Origin: a virus
Strand: one strand, 5' to 3'
Length of the DNA stretch: 32,050 nt
Virus record (IMG/VR): IMGVR_UViG_3300017971_000610
Span: 1 to 32,050 of that record
The translations under genes were made by a program, and so were the position numbers. The notes beneath the pieces are model-generated. The model was not told the origin of the DNA. It saw only the letters and a program-made list of their open reading frames with translations, and did not search any database. Within the stretch, counting starts at the first letter, position 1; each line of letters begins with the position of its first letter. Below are positions 25,094 to 32,050 of this stretch, piece by piece.

Positions 25094-26928
25094 CGGATAA
25101 TCGAGCGCGGCGGCGGCCGGCGCGGTGGCGGGGTCGGTTGTTTCGGTTCCGGCCGGGCACGGTCTGCCAGCGTGGTCGCCGGCAGGGCCTTCAGACGCAT
25201 CGCCGCGAAGGCATACACCAGGCAGTCGAGCGCCTCGTTGCGGGGTCGGGTCTGCACCCACTCCTGATACGGCCGCGTGCCGCGCACCTTGCGCACCAGC
25301 TTTTCGGCGGCGAGCTGCGCGAAATACTCGTCGTCGAACGCCGGATCCTGCGGAAAATGCACAAACCCCGGACCGGGGTTTTCCTGTTTCAGGCGGGCAT
25401 ACACCAGCGCCTTGCCCTGGTCGACACCCAGCGGCTCGACCTGCACCCCGGAGCGCGACTTTTTGCGCCGGCGCTGCGCGCGCTTGCGGTCGTCCTCGAC
25501 CAGCGGCCGATGCATCCCCGGCTGGCCTTTGCCGGGCACCGCCCAGGCGTGCTTCTCGGTGAACGCATACACCAGCGAGGCGTTGTAGCCCGCATCGACT
25601 ATCGCGCGCTCGACCCGGGCGTCCTTCAGGGCCTCGGCCAGGTCATCCCATACGTCGCCCATAGCCGTGTCGCCGGGCAGGATCAGGTGGTCAAGCAGAT
25701 AGGCCTCCTCCAGCTCGGCGAAGCCGACGATCGAGGCCTCGAGGCGATCTTTCTGCACGTCGACGCCGGCGACGATCACGCGCAGCGGCAGGTTGTCCGC
25801 GTAGGTTTCCAGGCGCGCGATCAGCGCCAGGTCGTCGATGCTGTCGCCCTGTTCTTCCCAGGTCTCGCCGAGCGTGGTGTTGATGAAGCGCTTCAAGTTG
25901 GCGGTGTCGCCGTGCACGTCCTGCCACTTCTGCCACAGCTCGGCCCAGGTGAAGCCGAGCCCCAACGGCGAGTACAGGCCGTTCAGGTGATAACCGCGCA
26001 CCCTGCGATCGGGAAAGCGCGCCACCCAGCGGCCCTCGGCCAGCATCCGCGTTTTGTGGTGTTCGTCGAACAGCTCGCCACAGCTTTCGCAGGCATAGCG
26101 CACCGCGCCGGTCGCCTCGATATGCACCAGGCCATAGCTGCCGTCGGCCCGTTTCCAGCGCAAGGCCTGGAAATGCCCACAGCTCGGGCATGGCACGTGA
26201 TATTCGCGCTGATCCGAGCGCAGGTATTCCGCCTCGATCCGCGACAGGCCTTTAACCGTCGGCGTCGACACCAGCAGCACCTTGCGGTCCTGGTAGGTCT
26301 TGGTGCGCTCGTCGATCAGGCCCAACGGGTCGCCCTCCTGGCCGGCCTCCCATGGGAAACGGTCGACCTCGTCACACAACACATCGCGGATCGGCATGCT
26401 GGCCAGCGACGCCGGCGCGTTGCTGCCACCGAGCACGCAAAACCCGTCGGGGAACTCCCAAACATCCTCGGAGTTGGCCGCGTCGCGCGTTTTCATCTTG
26501 CCGACCAGCTCGCGGATCGCCGGGGTCTCGCGGCGCAGCGGATTCAGGCGCTGCAGCACCCAGCGCCGGCGTACTTCCAGGGTCGGCAGCACGGTCAGCA
26601 TCGGCCCCGGGTGATGGTGCGCGTTATAGCCCAACCAGTTGAGCCCGACCTCGGTCTTGCCGAGCTGCGCGGCGAACATCAGGACGATGCGCTGGGTCGA
26701 CGAATAGACCGACAGTTGGTCCATGATCTCGCGCAAATAAGGCGTGCGATCGGTGCGCCAGCGGCCCGGCTCGGCGCTCGATTTCGATGTCAGGATCCGG
26801 TACTTGTCCGCCCATCGCGACACCGTCAACACCTCCCGCGGGCGCAGGGCGCGCGCGCAGATCGTCAGCAGCGCCTCGGCCGATGCCTTTAGCGGGGTCT
26901 TGCTGCGACGATCCACGCGCGCGCTCAT
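25090..26928 (-). CDS. Terminase large subunit, GpA family (612 aa)
   Basis: Motifs in order: adenine-binding region near RWADKYR (39-44); degenerate Walker A, FAAQLGKTE at 85-93; Walker B, VLCDEVDRFP at 183-192; a Cys-pair zinc-like module, CPSC 247-250 and CESC 280-283; and the nuclease domain beginning near Asp390 (VIVAGVDVQKDRLEASI). These define a lambda gpA-type packaging ATPase/nuclease that cuts concatemers and fills the head. Length is normal for the family. The C-terminus is Pro/Arg-rich. It starts 38 nt after the methyltransferase stop and ends with overlap into the Mor-like gene. Confidence 0.95.
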   Translation of the reverse strand: MSARVDRRSKTPLKASAEALLTICARALRPREVLTVSRWADKYRILTSKSSAEPGRWRTDRTPYLREIMDQLSVYSSTQRIVLMFAAQLGKTEVGLNWLGYNAHHHPGPMLTVLPTLEVRRRWVLQRLNPLRRETPAIRELVGKMKTRDAANSEDVWEFPDGFCVLGGSNAPASLASMPIRDVLCDEVDRFPWEAGQEGDPLGLIDERTKTYQDRKVLLVSTPTVKGLSRIEAEYLRSDQREYHVPCPSCGHFQALRWKRADGSYGLVHIEATGAVRYACESCGELFDEHHKTRMLAEGRWVARFPDRRVRGYHLNGLYSPLGLGFTWAELWQKWQDVHGDTANLKRFINTTLGETWEEQGDSIDDLALIARLETYADNLPLRVIVAGVDVQKDRLEASIVGFAELEEAYLLDHLILPGDTAMGDVWDDLAEALKDARVERAIVDAGYNASLVYAFTEKHAWAVPGKGQPGMHRPLVEDDRKRAQRRRKKSRSGVQVEPLGVDQGKALVYARLKQENPGPGFVHFPQDPAFDDEYFAQLAAEKLVRKVRGTRPYQEWVQTRPRNEALDCLVYAFAAMRLKALPATTLADRARPEPKQPTPPPRRPPPRSIIR

Positions 26929-26966
26929 CTATCCAGCACGGTGTCGATTTCCACGGCCAACGTGTT

Positions 26967-28503
26967 TCACGTGCCCTCCAAAAAGGCCTGCCCGGTGTCC
27001 GCATGGATTGCCGTCTTGCCGGTGTGGTCCTGCCAGCGGCGTACGACGACATCGACGTACGCCGGGTTCAATTCCATGGTGTAGCAGCGCCGGCCGGTGC
27101 GCTCGGCCCCCATCAGGGTCGAGCCCGAGCCCGCAAACGGCTCGAAGCACAAGCCCCCCCGACGGTAGGCTGGTTTTCATCACCCGCGCCATCATGTCGA
27201 CCGGTTTCGGTGTGGCGTGGCCGTGGCGCTCGTCACCGACCACGCGGCCGTACTGCCACACGTCGCACATGGCGTCGTGCGCGTTGTCAAAATAGCAGCG
27301 CATGCTGGCGTGGCGGTCGGCCTTGAAACTGTTACCCTTGCCGCGCAGCGTCGCCCACTCGGCCTTGAGATCGGACCACGGCCGGCGGAACTGCGCCGGG
27401 AAGGCGGCCTGCAGCGTGGCGTAGTGTTTTGCCGGGATCAGGGTGAACTGCGAGCGTGAGAACCAATGCGAGAACATACCAACGCCGCACAGCTCGCGCA
27501 GGCGCGCGGCGGTCAGCCCGGCCGCCTCGGCCTCACCGGCGAGATACCCGCGCAGCGGTTCCCACTCCGGCGGGAAGTCGTCGGTGTTGATATTGCCCAG
27601 GAACTGTTTTCCCACCGCGAAATACAGGCAGCGCTCGGTGGCGGTCGGAAAGCTCAGCTCCAGGTCCGACGCCATCCCGATCGCGTTGCCCTTGTGCCAC
27701 ACGATCTCGTTCTTTAGCTCCAGGTGTTCCGACGGCGCCAGTTGGTCGTACCACAGTCGCCACAGCTCGGGCGCGTTGCCCCAGATATACGCCGACGCCT
27801 GGTCGGCCAGGTGCGCCCGGAACACCCGCCACCACGCCATCTGAAACGCATCCAGTTTTTCGCGGTACAGGTTGTCGTTGGCCACACCCTCGGATTGTTT
27901 GCCCATCCCGTATGGCGGGTCGGCGTGGACCAGGGTCGCCGTCTCGCCGTTGGCCAGGCGCGCCACGTCGCCGGCGTCGGTCGAGTCGCCGCACATCACG
28001 CGGTGGTCGCCGCACAGCCACACATCGCCCGGTCGGCTCACCGGCACCGCCGGCGCGTCGGGGATGCTGTCTTCGCCGTGGCGATCGGGTAACACGTCAC
28101 CAACCAGCGCTGCCAGCTCGCGCTCATTGAAGCCGATCAGGTCTAAGTCGAAGTCGAGCGACGACAGCGCGGTCAGCTCCAGGCGCAGCATGTCCTCATC
28201 CCAGCCGGCATTGAGCGCCAACTGGTTGTCGGCGATCACGTACGCCCGCTTTTGCGCGTCGGTCAGGCCTGATAGGACCAGCGCGGGCACCTGCGCCATA
28301 CCGAGCTGTTTAGCGGCCATGATCCGGCCGTGGCCGGCGATCACCCCTCCCCCCTCGTCGATGAGTACCGGGTTTGTGAACCCGAACTCGCGGATGCTGG
28401 CGACGATCTGCGCCACCTGCGCGTCGCTGTGCGTGCGACTGTTCCGGGCGTAAGGGATCAGCGCCTCGACATCGGCCAGCTCCAGCGCGGTGTGCATTCT
28501 CAT
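26967..28503 (-). CDS. ParB-N6-adenine DNA methyltransferase fusion with apparent frameshift
   Basis: The N-terminal 100 residues are a ParB/sulfiredoxin-type domain (LIPYARNSRTHSD, then GHGRIMAAKQLG), a pairing common in phage methyltransferases. The methyltransferase part has motif IV DPPYGM (about residues 190-200). Motif I, FAGSGST, lies near the C-terminus, so motif order is beta-class. A run of seven C on the plus strand (27154-27160; G7 in the gene) shifts the frame: the upstream frame continues with unrelated residues, while motif I and the C-terminal end (ELNPAYVDVVVRRWQDH) lie in the next frame and stop at 26967. With one G fewer, the 511-aa protein is intact. The cause may be sequencing error, phase variation or decay. 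The start at 28503 overlaps the previous stop (TGATG). Confidence 0.85.
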
Positions 28504-28670
28504 CAGCGCATCGCCGTGGTGTTGCGATCGTGGCCGACCACGCTGTAGACAATGCGGCCGGTCTTGCGATCCAACCACGCATCGCCGGCGAAATCGTCGC
28601 CGCGCCGGATGCGGCGATCCTGATCAGGCCGGCGCTCAAAGCGCGGGCGGTCATCGTTGTGCTTATTCAC
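28503..28670 (-). CDS. Small basic protein (55 aa, GTG start)
   Basis: A GTG at 28670-28668 lies inside the last codons of the small terminase gene (its stop is 28665-28663). The frame ends with TGA at 28505-28503, overlapping the methyltransferase start. The product is highly charged: NKHNDDRPRFERRPDQDRR then IRRGDDFAGDAWLDRKTG, ending IVYSVVGHDRNTT. It looks like a small phage protein whose C-terminal strand could form a beta-hairpin. Coupling on both sides supports a real gene. Function unknown. Confidence 0.6.
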   Translation of the reverse strand: MNKHNDDRPRFERRPDQDRRIRRGDDFAGDAWLDRKTGRIVYSVVGHDRNTTAMR

Positions 28671-29238
28671 TCAAGTCCTCAATCTTGCGTTCCAGTAGGT
28701 CGGCGACTTCGTGCGCCATGTCGTGTGCCCCCTCGTTCAGGGTCTTGCGGATCGCCGCGGCGTCGCCGGCGTGCGCGGCGATGGTGCCGGCCAGGCGGTC
28801 GGGCATGTTCTGCAGCAGGCGGCGCATCGCGCGCCCGATTTCATCCAGCACCCGGTCCACGGTCTCGCGCTCGACCAGCGCGCCGGCCAGGCGGTCCAGA
28901 TCCAGCTCGGCCATCTCGCGCTTGGCCCTTTGCAGCTTCAGGGTCTCGATCTTGAGCGCGGCGCCGAGTTTTTCCACCTGGCCGGCGCCGGGCATCGGAT
29001 CCGCCGGTTGCGCGGGTTGCGCCGGCAGTTGCGCCTTCTGGGAGTCGATCTGCGCCTTGCGCGCCTGGTGGTGCGGCATCGGGCTCTCGCTGGCGTCGCG
29101 CTCGCGGCTGGCCTGGTCGACATCGACCCGGCCATCGGCGGCCAGGGTGATGCGCCCGTTCTGCACCCACCGCGTCACGGTGGATTTGTTGACGCCCATC
29201 CGGCGCGCGAACTCGGCCTGGCTCACCCTTTCAGGCAT
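28663..29238 (-). CDS. Terminase small subunit, Nu1-like (191 aa)
   Basis: The start chosen is the ATG at 29238 (MPERVSQAEFARRMG). A GTG at 29250 lies in the palindrome of the adjacent array and adds only four residues. The N-terminus is an HTH (VSQAEFARRMGVNKSTVTRW, then VQNGRI) with the winged, merR-like layout of Nu1-type proteins. A Gln/Pro-rich linker and a long helical C-terminus (IETLKLQRAKREMAELDLDRLAG onward) follow, as used for oligomerisation and large-subunit contact. It recognises the packaging start site; the direct repeat array at its 5' side is a natural candidate for that site. Confidence 0.8.
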   Translation of the reverse strand: MPERVSQAEFARRMGVNKSTVTRWVQNGRITLAADGRVDVDQASRERDASESPMPHHQARKAQIDSQKAQLPAQPAQPADPMPGAGQVEKLGAALKIETLKLQRAKREMAELDLDRLAGALVERETVDRVLDEIGRAMRRLLQNMPDRLAGTIAAHAGDAAAIRKTLNEGAHDMAHEVADLLERKIEDLSE

Positions 29239-29244
29239 CGGCGG

Positions 29245-29519
29245 TTCCACGTGGAACAGGGTTTGCGACTTTCCACGGTTTCCACCAAGGCCTCCACGCC
29301 TGGAACATCAGGTAAGTCTTTGAAATGGTTTTTTTTCCACGCCTTCCACGCATTCCACGCCATACGCGCACGTGCGCGCGTTGCCGCGCGCATCGGGCAC
29401 CACGCCGCACGCTGTGCGCACGCACGCGACCCCATAAAGGCGTGGAAGGCGTGGAAACCAAGCGAATCAACACGTTATGGCGTGGAAACTCGGTGGAAAG
29501 CGGCGTGGAATGCGTGGAA
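29245..29519. repeat. TTCCACG/CGTGGAA iteron array (candidate origin or packaging site)
   Basis: No gene was found in this 270-bp gap. The left arm has TTCCACG at 29245, 29271, 29335, 29344 and 29353, plus near copies at 29280 (TTCCACC) and 29292 (CTCCACG). The right arm has the complement, CGTGGAA, at 29441, 29450, 29481, 29504 and 29513, plus GGTGGAA at 29492. Several neighbours are spaced exactly 9 bp (29335/29344/29353, 29441/29450, 29504/29513). The first site is a perfect 12-bp palindrome, TTCCACGTGGAA (29245-29256). The middle holds a perfect palindrome CGCGCACGTGCGCG (29365-29378). An AT-rich tract (about 29311-29337) lies beside the left arm. Iterons next to a primase-helicase fit a P4-like origin; the adjacent small terminase also fits a cos or pac site. 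Confidence 0.8.
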
Positions 29520-29520
29520 A

Positions 29521-31995
29521 TCATACCTCCAGCCCCATCGCGCGCTCGAAAATGAAAAAACACCGGGTCAGCCACCGCGCCTTGGTCTCGTCTTCGCGGC
29601 GCAGTACCGCGTCGCGTAGCTCCGACGGCGCGGTCGCGTAGGCCGCCTCGATCTCGGTGTTTGGCATCACCACCATCTTGCGCGACTTGTAGGCGCCCTC
29701 GGCGCCGCGCGCCAGGCTCGGATGCGTCTTCTCGGTGCGCCCGGCGGTCCAGCCGTGGCGCTTGTTCAGGCGGCCGATCAGGTCCTTCGCCGCGCGCCGG
29801 CGCTCGCCGTGGCGATCGCACCACGCCGAGTAGGCCCGGTACAGGGTCGAGCCGAGACAAGGACAAAACGGCAGCGGATCGCCGTCTTCGCCCTCGATGT
29901 CCAGCGCCTGCCAGTCGACCAGAAAGCGCTCCTCGCTTGACCGGCCCAGGTTGATCAGATCCGCCTTGGCCGCGGTCATGGGTGGCAGCGTCCAGGGTTT
30001 GAAGTCGCCGAGGTCGAGGTTTAAGAGGTAGTCGTGCAAGGCCGCGATCCCGCCTTGCTCGATCTCGGTGTTGACCTTCTCGAAATACACCGGGTCCAGC
30101 TTCGGCGGCGTGTACATGACGCAATGCCGGCGGTCGTCGGCTTCCAGCGCCAGCGGCATGCCCTCGTTCGAGAGAAACACCATGTTCATGTGGTTGCGCT
30201 CATTGTGCGCCGCCACGTTCTTCGGGTTGACGCGGATGGTGTCGCCGGTGATGAAGCCCTTGAGCCGGTTTTTGACGTGAAACATCTCGGAGCGCGCCAG
30301 CACCTCGTCGGCGATGATGAACAGTTTGCGCTCGGCCCAATCGGCGTTGAACTTGTCCTCCAGCGCCTCCTGCCCCAACACCCGCGCATAGTCGCCAAAT
30401 ATCTTGGCGTAGGCCTCAAAGAACCGCGACTTGCCGGTGCCCTGCGGGCCATGGCACACCAGCGCGCTGTGCATCTTGGCGCCGCGGTGCTGCAGCGGAT
30501 AGGCCAGCCACTTCAGCACCCACTCAAACAGGCCGACGTCGTTCTTTTCGTTGCTGCACAGGTATTCCAGCAGCCCCAAAAGCTCGTCGCATTCACCGGG
30601 CGCCGGTTCCGTCGGCCAGCCCGCGAACAGGTTGCAGCGGATCGCCGGGTCCCTCTCGGTCGGATCAAAGCCGACCTCGGTGTCGCGCGCCACGCGCCAC
30701 TTCGGGTGGCTTTTGAGCGCATCCCAGCCGCGCGCCGGCAGCAGGTTCAGCACGTCGTCGCGGTGCACCAGGCGGCGCTCGACCTCGTCGAAAAACACCT
30801 TGCCGCCGAAACCATAGGTACCCCAATAGCGCAGGGCCGCCTCGTCGACCGAGAGCTGCGACGGCATACCGCCCGCTTCCCCGCCCCCCTCAGATGTTGC
30901 GCCCGCCGCCGCGTCGTGCCAGCCGGCCGCCTGGATCGCCGCATTCACCTGGTCGGCCAGGGTGAGGGAAACCCCGGTCAGCACGGCCAGGTCGTTGAAG
31001 TCGGTCAGCTTGCGCCCGGCGCGCAAATCGGTACCGGTGTCGTCGCGGAAGTCGGGCTTGCACCACGCCGCGTTCTCGATCTCGGCGGTGGCCTGCGCCG
31101 CGGCGGTGACCCCGGGGTTGCCCTTGGTCTGGTAGTCGTCGTCGGCGCAGAACAGCAGCCGCACGCCGGGATACTTCTTTCGGATCGCCTTGCCGGCCTT
31201 GAGCAGGTTGTTCGCCGAGAATGCGTACGCGACCGAATAGCCGGTGGCCTGGCGCAGGCTCGCCGCGGTGGCGTAGCCCTCGCAGATCAGCAACAGCGCC
31301 GAGCGGGGCAGCGGCCCCAGCAGGCCAAAGGTGCCGGCCATCCCCATGCCGGCCGGCCAGAATTCCTTATCGCGCTGGATCTTGGCCTTGCGCGGATGCG
31401 CGCGCCCGTAGATGAACTGCAGCCCGGCGATCACGCCGGCGGCGTCGTGCATCGGCACGACCAGCGCACCCACCGCCTGTTGCAGGCGCCACTTGTTAGT
31501 CTCGTCGACGTTGGGCAGGTCGATCCCGTCCAGGCTCGCCAGGTGGCGCACGCCGGCGGCGTCGATCTGTTTGCGCTCCAGGTAGTCGTGATCGGCCGGC
31601 GCGGGCGCGGCCATGCCCCACACGACGCCGGCCCACTTGGCCGCGGTCTTTTCCTCGGCCCGGCGCAGTTTTTCCAGCGCCTCGCGCCGGGCCTTGTTCG
31701 CGCGCCGGATCGCGGCCTGGTCTTCGGCGGTGATCGCCGGCGTGTGGTCGTCTTTGGGTGGCAGCTCGATGTCCTGGCGTCCGTCGTCGGCGCCATGCCA
31801 CACCCCGAACTTCCCGACCACGAACACGTTGCCGGCCTTGCTGGTCCAGGTGCGCAGCCACGACCAGCCGCGGCGCTCGCGGTCCTCACCATCCACGCGC
31901 CAGCGCTGCGGGCGGGCGGTGTCGACCAGCACATCGCGGTCGAGGATAAAGCCCGCGGCGCGGAGCTGGGAGACGGCGTGGTCGAAATTCTGCAT
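29521..31995 (-). CDS. Primase-helicase, Toprim plus DUF5906/P4-like helicase (824 aa)
   Basis: An N-terminal region (1-90) is followed by a Toprim core: LLLICEGYATAA with Glu239, and LLFCADDD at about 280-287. A linker and an SF3/D5-like helicase module then carry Walker A CHGPQGTGKS (about 515-523) and Walker B KLFIIADEV (557-565), with a conserved FVLGNVxxH-type end replaced here by HNERNHMNMVFLSNEGMP. A C-terminal winged domain is likely. Combined primase and helicase in one protein is typical of satellite and prophage replication systems such as P4 alpha. No CxxC zinc knuckle was seen near the N-terminus. The stop at 29521 abuts the iteron array, and the start follows the small gene ending at 32003. 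Confidence 0.9.
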   Translation of the reverse strand: MQNFDHAVSQLRAAGFILDRDVLVDTARPQRWRVDGEDRERRGWSWLRTWTSKAGNVFVVGKFGVWHGADDGRQDIELPPKDDHTPAITAEDQAAIRRANKARREALEKLRRAEEKTAAKWAGVVWGMAAPAPADHDYLERKQIDAAGVRHLASLDGIDLPNVDETNKWRLQQAVGALVVPMHDAAGVIAGLQFIYGRAHPRKAKIQRDKEFWPAGMGMAGTFGLLGPLPRSALLLICEGYATAASLRQATGYSVAYAFSANNLLKAGKAIRKKYPGVRLLFCADDDYQTKGNPGVTAAAQATAEIENAAWCKPDFRDDTGTDLRAGRKLTDFNDLAVLTGVSLTLADQVNAAIQAAGWHDAAAGATSEGGGEAGGMPSQLSVDEAALRYWGTYGFGGKVFFDEVERRLVHRDDVLNLLPARGWDALKSHPKWRVARDTEVGFDPTERDPAIRCNLFAGWPTEPAPGECDELLGLLEYLCSNEKNDVGLFEWVLKWLAYPLQHRGAKMHSALVCHGPQGTGKSRFFEAYAKIFGDYARVLGQEALEDKFNADWAERKLFIIADEVLARSEMFHVKNRLKGFITGDTIRVNPKNVAAHNERNHMNMVFLSNEGMPLALEADDRRHCVMYTPPKLDPVYFEKVNTEIEQGGIAALHDYLLNLDLGDFKPWTLPPMTAAKADLINLGRSSEERFLVDWQALDIEGEDGDPLPFCPCLGSTLYRAYSAWCDRHGERRRAAKDLIGRLNKRHGWTAGRTEKTHPSLARGAEGAYKSRKMVVMPNTEIEAAYATAPSELRDAVLRREDETKARWLTRCFFIFERAMGLEV

Positions 31996-32002
31996 GCGTT
32001 GC

Positions 32003-32050
32003 CTATGCCCCGGGGTCGCGCGCTAGGGGTATCGCGCGCATCGAATAACC
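32003..32050 (-). CDS. Small hypothetical protein, C-terminal part (cut by window edge)
   Basis: From 32050 the minus strand is open for 15 codons and ends at a TAG (32005-32003), giving a tail that reads GYSMRAIPLARDPGA. It stops 7 nt before the primase-helicase ATG. The codon phase at 32050 matches that of the open frame leaving base 1, so both could be halves of one 45-codon gene in a circular molecule. On its own the evidence is slight. Function unknown. Confidence 0.4.
   Translation of the reverse strand, partial: GYSMRAIPLARDPGA

Noticed and set aside
25138-26892. Long plus-strand open frame (584 codons) opposite the large terminase
   Set aside because: Antisense shadow in GC-rich DNA; the minus strand carries clear GpA motifs and no domain is visible in the plus frame.
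28711-30124. Frames of about 300 codons crossing the iteron array on both strands, with WKAWK- or STPST-like repeats
   Set aside because: The repeats are just the 9-bp iterons read in frame; flanks are antisense or out of frame to terminase and primase.
1-32050. tRNA genes, rRNA, insertion sequences, integrase
   Set aside because: None were recognised by eye; small or divergent tRNAs could be missed without a covariance search.

Overview
The window reads as a GC-rich, tailed double-stranded DNA phage (siphovirus-type) of a Pseudomonadota-like host. The host call is weak and rests on base composition, sigma70-like promoter motifs and protein families. Almost every gene is on the minus strand, packed with ATGA or TGATG stop/start overlaps. 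Only four small genes, at 1371-2167, run rightward.

The two window ends may join. A minus-strand gene starts at 90 and is open through base 1. A minus-strand reading frame enters at 32050 and stops at 32003. Both use whole codons at the edge, so joining base 1 to base 32050 gives one 45-codon gene that stops 7 nt before the primase-helicase start. I infer that this could be a complete circularly mapping genome of about 32 kb opened inside a small gene. On that reading the order along the minus strand is: control region (1218-1370); early operon (HTH regulator, Cys-rich protein, 111-aa protein, membrane protein, DUF7696-like protein, 45-aa protein); primase-helicase; a 275-bp iteron array; terminase small subunit; a small basic protein; ParB-methyltransferase; terminase large subunit; Mor-like regulator; an accessory cassette of small genes; the head genes; a lysis-like cassette; a fibre; connector and tail genes; and finally the tail tip genes, which converge on the rightward operon at two tandem terminators. 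No integrase, transposase, excisionase or clear CI-type repressor was recognised.

Replication and packaging: an 824-aa Toprim/DUF5906-type primase-helicase (29521-31995) is followed by an array of TTCCACG-type 9-bp units in two opposed arms (29245-29519), a candidate replication origin or packaging site. A Nu1-like small terminase, a ParB/N6-adenine methyltransferase with an apparent 1-nt frameshift in a G7 run, and a GpA-type large terminase follow. An 81-aa Mor-like regulator overlaps the end of the large terminase gene.

Accessory region 22821-24847: short, partly lower-GC genes with their own promoters and terminators, plus a 46-bp direct repeat that marks a cassette insertion and left two gene-end remnants.

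Head and tail: gpW-like connector, lambda-type portal, a ClpP-protease/scaffold/major-capsid fusion, a DUF2190 decoration protein and a further virion protein. A lysis-like group (small membrane proteins, a muramidase-like protein with a C-terminal membrane segment, a probable lipoprotein) sits between head and tail genes. The tail block has a 952-aa repeat-rich beta-helix fibre of lower GC, connector proteins, tail tube, gpZ-like protein, a short tape measure (564 aa), a distal tail protein, an 833-aa LamG-lectin/tail-hub fusion and three further tail tip proteins.
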